Origin: Helopsaltes ochotensis
Lineage: Eukaryota; Chordata; Aves; Passeriformes; Locustellidae
Direction of reading: 5' to 3'
Length of the DNA stretch: 64,000 nucleotides
Assembly: GCA_013400155.1 (NCBI GenBank)
Contig: VXBM01000240.1
Coordinates: 460,741 to 524,740 of the forward strand
The position numbers and the translations under genes are program-made. This document shows, piece after piece, positions 1 through 12,462 of this stretch; position 1 is the first letter of the stretch; each line of letters begins with the position of its first letter. The notes under the pieces are model-generated. The model was given only the letters and a program-made list of their open reading frames with translations. It searched no databases and had not been told where the DNA came from.

Positions 1-3000
1 CTCATTGGAAGAGAGCTCAGTAAAAAGGCTTCAATCTAAGAGCAGCTTTTCAAAGTAGATATTTCTGTCCCACACAATGTATTTTCACCCATGAAAGCTG
101 GCAGAGAGAATTACATTTATTTAGTAGGTTTGCTTTCTTGATGCATTTCAGAATGTTAGAATTCTCCCCTGCCCTGCCCTTGATATTTCCATTTTTAATG
201 TTAATTTCTCAGTGTTCAATGTATAGGTTTACTGCACTGTAACCTGTCTAAGTATGGTGCATAGCTTTGTTGCAATGCTTCCATAAATTTTTACTACTGG
301 TGACAGTTTAAATCTTGTTTGACATTGCAGGAATTTTACATGGCTTTGGAAGATTTGTAGCAGAAATTATTTTTTGCCGTTTCAGACTGGGCTCTTACAG
401 ATCCACCTCGGTGAGGAAAACTTCCTCTAAGTATTTCTCTAAGTGGTACAGCTGAGGATAGATGATAAGGACAACTTTGGGACTTGGTCCCAGGAGAATT
501 TAAGATAGTTGCAATAAACCCTCCCATTGACATGCACATTAGCAGAGATTCAACAGCTTTTAAAAATAGTTGGAAAACCTAAAATGTAAATAAGCAGCAT
601 TCTCTAACAAACTGAGTTAATGCAGCTGAGTCTCTTAGATGTCCTACATTCTCTTCATTGTCCTTACTATAGTCATTTTATTTTCATATTGCTCCAAAAA
701 TTACATGTTTCCCAAGCCTGGTCAGTCTCCCTGTCCTGGTTTTGGTTTCACATATCCTTTTGCTTGGCCTGCACCCTGAAGGGGAGGCACTGTGTGCTGC
801 AGGGGTTCAGTGGTCCTCCTTATTGCTCTGCAGGCTACTGCCAAGCAGTGTGAAAGAGCTGAGCCTTCACCTTTCCCTTCATTAGGCAATAAGAGAATTG
901 CTTCTCTAGCAACTACTTGATTTGACGTTACTTTTATTTTTCCCATCTAAGCCTGTAGATAGGCTTTGAGACCTTTGCCTTTCTCTCAAATTTGGTTGAA
1001 GTTTGCCAGCTGGCAACGTTACGTGAGTGGGGAGAGAGGAAAGAAGGCAACCATATTTGTATAATAGTACTGGGAGAGGCCAGGTAAAAGGCATTCTGGA
1101 AGTGCACAAGAATAAAGAAGTGTGTGTTTTTGAGGAGGGAGGGAGATTCTGTTTCTAGTCAAGCCATTAATAACACCTTGTTTTTGTTTCACCAGGTCCC
1201 ACTTCCTGATGGCCACACAAGCAACCACTTACCTCTAATTACAGACAATAGTACACATTAGCCTCCTGAGAAAATTTTTTTCTTCCTGCCTGATACAGAC
1301 TTTTTTATAATAAAAAAAACCATTGTGCAATATGCTGAGACAGTGCTGATGGGCAGCAAAAAAATGAAGCCTTTACAAAAAAAAACCTCCAACAACAATT
1401 TGTGTAACTTTTTGTCTTTGAATACACATGGAGACATAGGAAATTGTGAGACCAGTGAGGTGGATGATCTTCTGGGAGTGGAGTGTTGCTGCCAATACAG
1501 TATTTGTGGTTGAGCTGACCGTCTTTGTGGTGGCTGCCCGTGACCACTGAAGCATCTTAGTCATGCCTGGGAAGGCTGCAGGCCCCAAGGAGGAAAGAGT
1601 ACACGTGGGATGTGTGCTGCTGGCAGCAGCCACAGTGGGACAGTAACAGAGCTGGAGTTTCTCTTAAATGTGCAAATGGGGATTGGCTTTTCTTGTTCTT
1701 TTATATTGCTGGGGCTGAGGGCTAAGGGACCTTTCATAACGGCTGGGCAGCGATGCTAGAAAATCCTAAGGAAGAGGGGAACAAGAGAGTAAGGTGGAGC
1801 CCAAGCCATGATGCTGGTAACAGCCACTGCCTCTGCAGCCCCACCCTTCCTTAGTGGAAGAAACATGTGGAGCCGTGGACTTCCTCTGTGTTTCCACACA
1901 GCCACTGTGCCAAAAGTGAGTGTCACTTCTGGCATGGGTTTGGAAGTACCCAAGGACTCCAAGAATGCGTTCCAGCCTGCATAGCTTTGGGACTTGGAAT
2001 AAGAAGCCCTTTAAGTGAGGCGTTTGACTGTAGTTTTGATAAAAGGCAAGACTCCCTAGTAAAAAAATCAGGAAATCTTTGATGCCTCTTTCTTGGTAAA
2101 GAAATTGCTTTGATGGAATCTTAGTTGTAGCTGTGCTGCTCATGTGGGAGCCATGGGGGAGCATCCATGTGCTGGAAATGGAGAGGGGAAGGGAGAAGGA
2201 GGCAAGAAGCTGCCAGTTCAGAGCAGTTGGGAGGTCTGCTAGGCCAGGCAGGGAGTGTGGAGCTGGTAGTAGGTGACTCCAGGGAATCTGAATCATATTG
2301 CTGCAGACAGGTGATGAGAGGATCTACAGAACTAATCCTTGCTGTTCATGAAGGTTTTTGTAAATTAAATGAAGAGAGCAATATTGTATTGTAAATATAC
2401 TGCTGAGAAGGAATGCTATTAATGCAAATGGTGCTTTGAGAAACAGAGCATCATGTTATTGCTGAACTACTGGTGTACACCTGTGGTTGAACAGTTACTC
2501 CACCAGTGTAAAAAAATATTAATATGATTCCTTCTCAGCAAAACCGATTTAATAATACGTTAGAAGATGATGCTGATCCTGTCCTTACCATGGAATTAAT
2601 ATTTTAATCAGGAGACTAATTACAGAAAAATAAAAGTCTCTGTGGTGTCAGATTTTGCTGACTTCCATTAATGTACTTTATAGGACACTTAGACTTTGTT
2701 GATGAGCATAGTGTTAATAACACAGTTGATTTGCTATGCAAAGCGAAGGGCTTCCTGAAAAGAAATGAAATACTAAATAAAATATGGGAAATAAGACTTT
2801 TGTTGAATTTGGCTATTGAGAAAAGTTCAAGGAAGCCAGGTCCTTGGAGATGACAGCCAGGTTTGGGGTTTTCTCTTTTGTGCTTTGTTTTTTTAACATT
2901 GATTAAAACTCCAGCAACTTGAGAAACTCTTTGGTTCCTGTTTCTCTTTGGCGTTTCCTTCTGAGGTTTCTTTCCTACTTCTGCTGAGACTGGTTCTGCT

Positions 3001-3311
3001 TTGGGCTTTTCCTAGCACTTGTTTCTTATCTGCCTGGAACAGATTGTACTGGTGGGAGAGACTGATTCTCAGTTGACTTTCTGTAGCAGAACTTTAAATG
3101 TTATTTTCTATTCTCACATAAAAGAGCCAAGCAGCTTTATGTGTGTTAAATCCTTGTGTGGCATATTCATGTTGTTTTAGCTAAAAAAAGCTTGTGTGAG
3201 GGGTGGTTGCTAATGGAAGAAAATCTTTGATCAGTGTGCAGATGTGAGGTGCTGCATTGCAGAGTGAATGCAGGATCAGTTGACCCTGTGCTGTTTGCTT
3301 TCTCTCCACAG
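1..3311. other. Intergenic, no gene recognised
   Basis: AT-moderate sequence without recognisable coding exons, RNA genes or repeats. The longest open frame, 176 codons on the minus strand at 1766-2296, has no domain, no supporting splice or start context, and overlaps frames on the other strand. Confidence 0.6.
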
Positions 3312-3451
3312 CGGGTTTGGTAGTTGGAGCAGTACTGACCCTGGTACCGTGTGTTGTCAGCACCCGAACCAGCATGTGCAGGGAGGTCCTGGAGAAAATA
3401 ATAGTTTATTGCAGGGCCTTTTTGGGGTTACATTTATTTGCATTTGCAAAA
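3312..3451 (+). other. Candidate unassigned exon (weak)
   Basis: Preceded by TTTGCTTTCTCTCCACAG and followed by AAAA then GTGAGT, a good donor. Two frames are open throughout. One begins GLVVGAVLTLVPCVVSTRTS (hydrophobic), the other GFGSWSSTDPGTVCCQHPNQ. Neither resembles a family I recognise, and 140 bases open in two frames can occur by chance. Confidence 0.15.
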
Positions 3452-6400
3452 GTGAGTGTAGGATGAAAAAATGGGAGGAATGTGTGTCCCAAGGGAAAGA
3501 GAAGCCCAGATGTTAATGTAATGTGTATTTTCTGAAAGGGGGATAGTAGATGAAAAATATAATTTTTTGGGGTTAGGAGAGATGGTCAAAATTATGTATT
3601 TTTATCCTTTGCTCTTACACGATGGTGAAGAGGGAGAGCCCAGGGGAAGACAGTTTTAACCTTTATAAGCACACCATTTGCAGACCAGTGTCTGTCTGGC
3701 CAAGGCCAACTGCTCTTCCCCACTCCCAGCCAGCGTGGTTTGGGTTGTGTCCTGCTGCTGCCCTGCTCCCCCAGGGAGAGGCCGTGTCAGCAGAGCCCTG
3801 TCACCGTGCCTGCCTCTGAGACATGGAGTGCTGTGCCTGGGGATGGGGGTGTCCCCTGGGGCCCTTCAGCCTCACCCCAGTGTTGTGGGAAGCCGGTGCC
3901 AGCCCCAAAGGGTGGGGAGGGGATGGGAACGAATATTGCTCCAGTGATGGTTTTGTGGCTCAAGGGGAAAGACCGATCTGGGGTTTTAACAGAACAGACC
4001 ATCATGGGCCTTGTCACCTGTGAGCCAGCACCACACAGCATTGATGAGAAGTTGCTCTAAAATCTCTGAGTTACGATGACACTTCACTACTGTGTTCCTG
4101 GGTCTGTTTCACAAAAGGTTTCTGATTAGAGAAAGGAAAAGGCAAGACTATAGCCAGGCCTGGCACTGCAGCAATCCCTCAGTAAGGGGTTGCTGCTTTA
4201 TGGTACAGCAGAAGGTGGGATGAGACATTTCAGTGGACAGGGAGGCTGTGGGGCAGGTACCTGCTCTGTGGACAAGGCAGCAAAAGCAAACTGGCAGGGC
4301 AGGGACAGGCTGTGAGAGAACATCGGGGGGAAAACTGATCATGAGCTGAGAAAAGGGGTAAATTAATGTAACTTATAATAATACTGCTTCTAGGTGAGTG
4401 TGCTGTGCTCTTGAGTTGTGTATGAGGGGCTGTGGTGGGCGTGGGTGGGCAGTGTGGTGGGCTGTGGGAGTCAGGCTGGCATGGAGGCTACTGTACTTTA
4501 TGGCTGCTGCCTTTCTTACCACCTCTGTTTTGTTGGTGCCTACTTCAGGACACACCACAAGAAGACAGTGAAGTGGGTATAGGAATGGAAATTTCCCTAC
4601 TTCAGGCTCTTTTCATTTTTTTCCCTGACTTTTCTAGCAGATGTTCTGGAGCTCTTGCTAGTAGAGAGATGGGGAAGAAATTAATGTCTGTCTGTAGCTG
4701 GAAAGGAATTAGGTTAAGAGATATAGCAGCCATTTTTAAAAAAAGCAAACCCAAGCTGTTTTTCCCTGAAGTTCTCAACCTAGAAATAGGCAAGTAATTT
4801 GAAAGAAAATTCACCTCTTCCCCTCTTAAAAGCTCTGTGGTGGGAGTCTGTACTGCAGGTATGGGGCTTGGCCTTTCTCTGCAGCTGCTGGCTCTGCCTG
4901 GAGTGCCTGTTTGGGGTGGTCCATGGCAGGACAGGGACATGGCTGATGGAACCAGTCCTGCATGGAACTGAGCAACGCCTCCTTCCTGCCCTGGGCAAGA
5001 TCTCTTGAAGCTTTTCAGGGACTGATTTGACAAACCAAGCCTGAAGTAGAGGGCGTAGTTGCTTAGGAAGGGTCAGAGGCAGTTTATATTTGGTGTAAAA
5101 ATGCAGCTGTGATTAACTGAACAGACAAAACCAAGGTCAGGGATGCAGCTGTTGCCTTGTCCTTTTGCTATTTCTCTGTGAAAGGAGCTGTTGCTAAGGA
5201 TGTCTTGTGTAATGATGCAGTAACACTGAAGCAGGAGGATGTCACCTTGTCACATCGGTGGCACTGATGATACTAAAGCTCTCTGCTCTCTGTTTCTTCA
5301 GAGGTAGCCAAGTGCTGCATCTTTCTCCTGGCAAGATGGGAAAGGAGAACAGCTTGTTTGGGGATACTTACAAAGATTTCTTCTCTCTCAGAAGTTGGGG
5401 TTTATTTACACCTTCCTTACTCAGATTGGTGCAAAGATACTTCTTGTAAAGACTTTTTCTGCCAATGCTTAGTGAATGCAAATTGTGTCTGATATTTGGC
5501 CTTGGCAGTGGGCCTGCTGGTTAGAAAAAATGTCTATGCTTGCAATATAAAGTTAATGTTCAGCAATTAATGCTTCAAGAAGCCTTAAGAGACTTTGCCT
5601 ACTGCCTTTTGTGCACTGGCAAGGGATTGGTGGTGTAGGTCTGTTCACCATCTGCCCTTGCACACCTTGCTAGAGCACTGGCATACATTTGAGCTGACTT
5701 AGTTAAAAGCATATGAAATACTTCATCTTTTCCTTCTGCCATAGCTTAGCATCATTTCCAAAGCATTTCTGATTGCTGCTGGGCCAGGAGAAAGGCAGTG
5801 TCACCTTTCCCTGCCTTCCAGAGGAGTTTTATGAGAGCTGATCCACGAATTCATCAAAACACGAACCTCCAAGGCTGGGTAGTACAGCCTCCCCTGGGTG
5901 AGAGCTGAAGGTGTGCTCTGAAAACGTGTCTCTGTGGGGTTTCCACTTACCAAAATTCAAGCAAAATCTCTTTGTGGCTTGGTTTGGGTTTTTTTGTTTT
6001 GTTTTGCATATATACATAGAAACATTCAGTTACAGGACCAGTAATTTGATTTGTGAAAAATGACACAGCCAGACTGGTTTGGGGTCAGGAGGACCCTGGT
6101 GAGGTCTGGAGGGAAGAGGCCATGGCAAACAGCTGCTGGGCAGGCTCAGGATGAGCAGAGCTTCCCCAGCCAGGCTGCTGTGCTGATGTCTCTACCTGCA
6201 CAGGCACAGACAGGAGCTGCCACAGATGCTGCTCTGAGCTGGGCCCTGCGCTCCCCTGCCCCACTTCTGTCCCCAGCTCGATTTCAGACTTCTTCAGCAG
6301 GACCAGTTTCTCTGCAGCAGCTGCTTCTTAGTCCCTGCAGAGCCCAGGTGTTTGTGTCTCTTCCTGGGTTTGGCTGTAATAGCCATAAAAACGGAACTGA

Positions 6401-7369
6401 AAGGATTTGGGGTTGTTGGGTTTACCCTTTGAAAATTTTCCTGTAATTACAGGGTGAGAGTGTATTTTGCCATGAGATTTTCTAGTTGTAGAGTGCTCAG
6501 CACATAGGGCTATTTTGGAAAAGAAAAAAAAAAAAATAAAAGCAGGGGGAGCTGAGTTTTGACTCACGGATAATATTTGAAAATTACTGTTTACCAAAGC
6601 TTAGTTCCCTGGCTGGTGGTTGGTTATTAAAAGTGACTGTGAACAACGGTGGCATTTAAACTGAGCAGGGCCACTGCACAGAGCAGGGTGGCCCTAGCCT
6701 TTGGCTCTGCATGCATCAGGTGCTGCTGTTGCTCTGCTTCAGCTGGTAGTGTGGGCTCTAGTGGGCACCTCTCCTTGAAGTTTAGAAATTCATTTTGCGA
6801 ATTTTGAACTTCATTGGAATAATAGGAAGCTCATTAACCCTTTACTTATGCATATGCGGTTTAACAGCATCCTTTGAGTTTCACTTGAACCTAATGGTGC
6901 TTGACTAATGCAAAGGAGTGGTCACTGTAGCAGTCTCTGGAGGCTTGTGGAGAGAGGAAGTAATTTTACACGGCCAACATCACCTCAAGGGGGAATGGAC
7001 TGGCTTTCAGTCCTCCATCAGCAGCACCCAAACCCACCCTCTGCATGGCAAGCCGCAGACTCTGCTGCTGCTCATCCAAGGGCTGATAGCTTTGAGAGCA
7101 GTTCTGCAGCTTTTAAAAAATATTTATTTATTGTGATCTCTGAGGATACTGGTATGAAGTTGTCATTTCTGGGCCTCAGCCTTAGCTCTGTTGATTTAAA
7201 GTCCAAATTGCAGAGCCCAAGAGCCTGGCAGATGGTGGTGGGGGTGGATGTTTCTTGTAACTCCACAGAAAACAGATGCTTTCAAGGCAACTGCAGAGGT
7301 GTCACGCCAAGAAAACGCAGAACTGAGACTCACCGACCTTAAGCTGGTGTATTTATAATGAAAAGCGCC
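3452..7369. other. Intergenic, no gene recognised
   Basis: Contains moderately GC-rich, CpG-poor stretches around 3.65-4.0 kb and 6.06-6.35 kb, and an acceptor-like CTCTCTGTTTCTTCAG at about 5285-5300, but no coherent gene. Short T-runs (5.99 kb) and an A-run (6.53 kb) are present. Confidence 0.55.
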
Positions 7370-8150
7370 AGGTGTTTCCGTCGCTGCTGCGGGGGTCACT
7401 CTCCACATGGCCCGTGGCACCTCACGCCATGGTGCTGTGCAGCCTGGGCCGGGGGCAGGGGAGGAGGCGGCGGTGCTGGAGCTCTGACCCTGAGAGCTGA
7501 GGCACTGCTCCCCCGGTCACCGCGTGGGGCTGACCGGGGCCTCTCCCTTCTTGCTGTGACTGATTGCGGCTCATCCTTCACTCAAAAAAGGAGCTTGTGA
7601 AGAGTTTTGTCCCCTTTGCAGCCCCCTGGAACAGGTCTGCAGAGGCGAGGTGGTGCAGGGCCAGCCGGCCTGGGGTGCCCCAGAGAGGAGCCGTGGCCAG
7701 GCCAAGCCTGGGGGGCGCTCGGACAGGGGAGGTTTTGGCACAGGAGGAACTGGAAGCTCCCGGTGGGATGCAGCTCAGTGCCGCTGGAGGGGATTCCAGC
7801 CTGCTCGCTCCTGTTCAGGCACCCTTGAGCACCGGGCCGCGTTTTCTGCCCTGACCTCGTTGCCGAGGACAGCCCTGAAGGGATCCATGAGGCGGCATTG
7901 GCAGCAGCAAAGCCGGGGCCCGGCCCCCGCAGCGCTGCCGGCTCGGCTGCTGAGCACTGACGCTGCCAGCTTCTGCTTGTTATTTATTTCTCTCTCTCCC
8001 CCCCTTTCCCCCCTTTCCTTCTCTCCCCTCCCGCTTTCCTGCAGAATGGTTTCAGTGCTTCTCGGCTGGGTGGCAGCGGTGTCACAGCCCCCCAGCACAG
8101 CCTGCCCCTCTCCCAGGCACCGCTGTGCCGTCAGGAGCCAGTGCCAGGAC
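7370..8150. promoter_or_regulatory. GC/CpG-rich patch, possible CpG island
   Basis: GC content is clearly higher than in the surrounding AT-rich DNA, with frequent CpG, for example GGAGGCGGCGGTGC, CACCGCGTGG and CCCGCAGCGCTGCCGGCTCG. My rough hand count gives an observed/expected CpG ratio of about 0.6-0.7. It lies about 4 kb past the LRRK2 stop. Open frames on both strands here (up to 209 codons) are compositional. It could be the promoter of an unseen neighbour or non-coding RNA. Confidence 0.4.
7990..8044 (+). promoter_or_regulatory. Strong splice-acceptor-like pyrimidine tract
   Basis: An almost uninterrupted C/T run of about 50 bases ending CTTTCCTGCAG, with AG at 8043-8044. Such a tract is an excellent plus-strand 3' splice site, but no matching coding exon follows that I recognise. 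Confidence 0.35.
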
Positions 8151-10799
8151 ATGGCAAGGGAAAGGCACGGAAAAAGGCACGGGAAAAAATGGTTCAGAAA
8201 AGGCAAAACACTGAAATGGTTCCAGGAGATTTTATTTTTTTCCCCTTTTTCTGTCCCCTTTAACTTTTCAGGTCAGTGACACTAATGGGCTGTGCTGGAA
8301 GTGAAGTAAATAATTAGGTACGCCAGAGACAGCACATTGATTTTTTAAGTCTCTACTCACTAATTAGTGACAGCCTTTGTAGGGACTGACGGCAGCACTT
8401 AAACCTCTGACAGCAGGAAAGGCAAAGCAACACAGTAGAAAGGGAAAAAAGAAAAGGTCTTTGCTTGCTTTTTGACTTTCATCATGTTTTTACTAGAATC
8501 ATATTGGTATGGTTTAAAAACACTACTGTTTTTTAAATAGATCTATCAGTCTATCGTACATTTTAATAATCTTAAAAAAATAATTTCAGTTTACTGCTCA
8601 GTCCAAATAACCCAGTCAGCACTGAGGTCACTGCAGGGGAAAAAGATGTATCACAATTCAATAATTCTTGTAATTCTGCTACTTAATTGAACAAGGACCC
8701 GTGTAAATATTGAGGAGTCTTGCTGAAGTGCCTAAAGCTCAAGGCACAGCTGTCCTCACAATGCCTACACATCTCACAGGTGCAGCAAAGAACATTCCTG
8801 AAACTGTTAGGTTTAGGTTAGAAATTTCACCTGGGTTCACTTCTAAATTTTTGCTGAATGACGTTTCCCTTTGCTAATACATCTTGTGGTTTCTTCCTCT
8901 TAAAATAATGAATGTTAAAAGACAGATATGCAGTTAAGTATGATTCTCAATTTTCATGTGATTATGCTACTCTGTGTTTATAAACTAATTGTTGCCAATA
9001 CACATGCCTACCTAACAAAAAAAAAAATTGGAAAAGTTACTAAATAGAATGCTGGCAGCCAAAGGAAATGAAAAAGGCTTTATATAAGAGAATGTGCAGG
9101 TCAGTACAGTCTTGGGATGAGTTGATAACACAGATGAAGAACTAACTGAGGCAGAAATAACAGAATACTTGCTAGTTGTGATCAGGAAATTTGGGTCTCT
9201 TACAGCAGGTAAGGAGAGCTCGTTCCAGATTTTTTAAAATTAATGACAAAAGCCAGAAAGTAAATGAGAAAAATTGTTCATATGCTTTTCTACTTGAAAG
9301 ACTAGTAGAAAAATATGACTGCCACTTCTTTTCCTCATTCTCTAAGACTCTGTTTTCCCTTACTACTTTCTCATATCTCTGGTATCTGAAGTGTTCATTG
9401 TAAAATGCCCACGTTTGGGGGTTAAGTCACACCCAAGAGGCCTCATATTCTCTTCTCCCTTATGTGTCCCAGTTTTGCCCCAAAGTGGTGCCTGAAGAAG
9501 TAATAGGGTGATAATATGAGACACTAGAGGCAGTATGAGAGTTCAGAAGAATGCCAGGACAAAATACCAGAAGTGCATTAAATCAGGCTTGTTTACAGTG
9601 GGGTTGACAGGAACTGCTTGTAAAAGAAATGAGGTTAAAATTAATGACCAGGTGAATCTGCATGTGTAATTTATCAGAGCAAGCAACCAATAAAAAATAA
9701 ATGATTCCAATTAAAGTCAGTAGCACAGGAGGAGAAGGATACTTTAAAAAACCCCAACAGTATTCAATCAAGCATTCAGCTAACTGTGTACGTTCAGCCT
9801 CCTTGTCTTTAGGTTTAAACCCCAGTATCCTCTAGCTGCACTGAGGAACATGAGGAACATGAGATTACTCACCTGTCCCAGCTCAGGTGTCCAGTCACAC
9901 CACATCGCATGCTTGTTTCCCATGAGCAAACAGGCTCTTTTCTGAAGAAAGGGTTATCTGTTTTTACATGTTGGATGTTATCCTAAGTATGCAAGAAACT
10001 GTATCTGACAGAACTTGTCCTCTTATGGGATCAGCTTCCACTGGTTTTCAAACAGCTCCTCTGAAACCTGAGTGAACACAAAGTTATGGATATTTTTTTT
10101 CCTCTTTCCTTATAGTTTGTCAGTAGAGATGTTTCTGGGAACAGGTTTCCTTATAGTGCAGGTTTCAGTGGTGCTGTTTATGCCCTTGGTGGCAGGTGCC
10201 AGCAGGGGAGGGGATGCCAGTCCTTGAGAGCTTCCAAGAAGCACCAACACAAGACGTTCTCTAAATATTTTCTTGCAGTACTAAAAAGTATTTGGTGAGG
10301 ATGCAGCAGGATCAGTGTGCTCTGTGTGAATGAGTGCTGTATTGCTAAACAGTCCAAGTGGGTTACCACCATGACAGAATTTCCCTCTAGCCACGGATAA
10401 ATCAGCAGTGGCCAGTTGAGTCGAGTTTGCAATGAGCTCCTGACTCTCTTTTGGCTGCTGTTTCTTTTGTTATTCACCCTCCCTGTAATACTTAATACAT
10501 GACCCAAGTCAGTCTATGGATCAACGTTATCCAGAATCTTGGGGAGGTGAGGAATGACCACAGGGACAATACTCCTTACAGGTCACCTCCCATCTCTGGA
10601 GAAGACTGCAGGAACACCAAGCAGAAGACAAACAGGGAAAGGGAAAAGTGCTCAACATATGCACTGAGACAGAGCACAAGCACGAATGCAACTGTCAATA
10701 ATACCTACAGAGCCAGGATTTTGCATCATCCTGAAGGAAAAAAACCCTCCTTAAAAATTCAATGATGAGAAAGTAGACTTACATTATTAACAAAGCACA
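8151..10799. other. Intergenic, no gene recognised
   Basis: AT-rich, many short open frames, none with domain similarity. An ideal donor-like CAG followed by GTAAGG occurs on the plus strand at about 9209, without a recognisable exon before it. Confidence 0.55.
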
Positions 10800-10801
10800 G
10801 A

Positions 10802-10807
10802 TTTAAT
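10802..10807 (-). promoter_or_regulatory. Candidate distal polyadenylation signal (ATTAAA)
   Basis: ATTAAA on the minus strand about 1.53 kb after the stop, followed by the T/GT-rich CTGTGCTTTGTTAATAATGT. It fits the expected 3' UTR length better than the proximal site. No canonical AATAAA was seen on this strand between the stop and here. Confidence 0.35.
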
Positions 10808-11730
10808 AGAAATGTTTAGGCTTACATTTCAAAATGACTTACAAATAAACAATCACAATGCATATATTCTTTTCTTAAAAAAAAATATTCATTCTAACAT
10901 AATATATATTTTCTGAGTTATAAAATCCCATATAAATAGCAAATTCTTCTCAGTACACAGATTACAAGAATACATAGAAACTGGGATGCATATCTGAAAA
11001 GAAGCCTGAGTATGCATTCCACAACTGGCAGAAAATAGAACAATGCTAGAGTTGGACACAAGAAATGCTGTTGTCCCAGTACGTACTTTTCTTAAAAAAA
11101 ACCCAACCAAACAAAAAACTGAGAACTTTTTGGTTGCTCAACCTTGTTCAGCTCCCTAGACTCAGGAATGGCTCTTGATACTCCACTCCTTGAGATTTTG
11201 GGAGCACCCTGTGGATTCTTCTGGTATCAAAAAAAGAGAATGGCACCTGTCTTCAGGTGGACAAAAATAAGGCACTTCTTAAGAGCAGGTCGGTGAGGGC
11301 TGTAAGCAGCAGCTGGGACTTACAGCCAGAAAGGAGCAAAAAAGTGACTCTTGAAGGATGACGTGTGGAAACAAATTTGGAAGAGGCAGCCAGTTCTTAC
11401 ACTCCTCAAAGTTCCCCTGATTATCCCCCAAAACAACATAAATTCAAACAAGAATGAATAAGCGGAAACTTTGCATGTTAGAAAAACCAAAGCAAGAGTT
11501 CCCCTTCTTTTCAGACTGAGGTAAGCAAACAAGCAAGTTGGGCTAAAAGCAAGACATAGCAGCATTTAGATCAGAGCATTCACCCCGTGCTTTCTTGTCT
11601 CTCTTCCCAGAGAGCTGCACAGGAGAGCTACGTGACTGGCAGTGATCCCAGTGGTGTGACTGCAGCTCCTAGGAGCAGGCAGACCGCAGCACTGCAGGAA
11701 GACACCAACCTGAGGAAGCCTCACAGTGTG

Positions 11731-11736
11731 TTTAAT
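11731..11736 (-). promoter_or_regulatory. Candidate proximal polyadenylation signal (ATTAAA)
   Basis: ATTAAA on the minus strand about 600 bases after the stop, followed within about 35 bases by the GT-rich GGTTGGTGTCTTCC, a plausible downstream element. Confidence 0.35.
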
Positions 11737-12340
11737 TTGGAGCTGTTTTACTATTGTAGCACAATGGGGGTTTTTCTGGTCATAATGAAAAATAAAGTCA
11801 ATTGTTCATGGAAGAAACACAGACAATTCTGCTTGTTGTTTACAGAGAGTAATGTAGTAATTATATACTCCTTAAAACACTGCTGTTAGATAAAATATGT
11901 TTTTTCATAGGCTCACAAGCTCTGACATTACTAAACCATGAATCATAGGAACAAACTCATACATGCAAACTGCAGTAAACACACGGAGGCTTAAATTTTG
12001 CTCCCTATTAGAATGTCAACTCAGTAGAGATAATGAAGTTAATTAGAGACATTTATAGTCTCCTGGCTTATTCCCAGTTTAACTGGGATCAAAAACTGGA
12101 TGAACAATGTTATACTGAAGTTGAGTCATAATTCTCAATAAAATTTTCTCAGAAATTCTCAACAGTTTTCTGTCCTTTCAAATATTACAAATTACTTCTT
12201 TCTTCTTGGTATCCTGTGAATACTCTCATGGTAATTTTCTTCCTGCTTTAGGTTAAAAACAACAGGAAGAAGTTGTAAATATTGCACAGTATGTTAAGAC
12301 GGAAGACTAGAAAAAAAAATGGCACTTGCAGGGTGACTTT

Positions 12341-12462
12341 TTAGTCCAAAGAAAAGCTCTTCATTTTTTCTGCTAATTCCTGTCTAATTTCTATATGTTT
12401 TTTCAGGTTTTGCACTTCATGAGGCAGGTTAATGTCCCACACTGACACGCAGGATTGTAACT
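12341..12462 (-). CDS. LRRK2: LRRK2 exon 51 (terminal coding exon, WD40 and C-terminal helix)
   Basis: Encodes ELQSCVSVWDINLPHEVQNL, then KKHIEIRQELAEKMKSFSLD and a TAA stop. The human protein ends RKELAEKMRRTSVE, so the last residues differ but the C-terminal helix that packs on the kinase is kept. The acceptor is TTCTTCTCCAG. Confidence 0.97.

Larger units (their letters stand above)
10800..12340 (-). other. LRRK2: Probable LRRK2 3' UTR
   Basis: AT-rich sequence directly downstream of the stop, with no coding signature. The end is inferred from the distal ATTAAA candidate and from the known mammalian LRRK2 3' UTR length of somewhat over 1 kb. RNA data would be needed to fix it. Short plus-strand open frames at 11587-11889 have no supporting features. 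Confidence 0.45.

Noticed and set aside
1766..2296. The longest open frame of the left flank, 176 codons on the minus strand
   Set aside because: No domain, low-complexity composition, overlapping frames on the other strand, and no splice or promoter context.
7650..8279. A 209-codon plus-strand frame
   Set aside because: Lies in the GC-rich patch where stop codons are rare; a 143-codon frame overlaps on the other strand; the sequence looks compositional.
1..10800. MUC19 or CNTN1, the genes expected downstream of LRRK2 from mammalian gene order
   Set aside because: No mucin cysteine-rich, immunoglobulin or fibronectin signature was seen. The neighbour is probably further left or absent.
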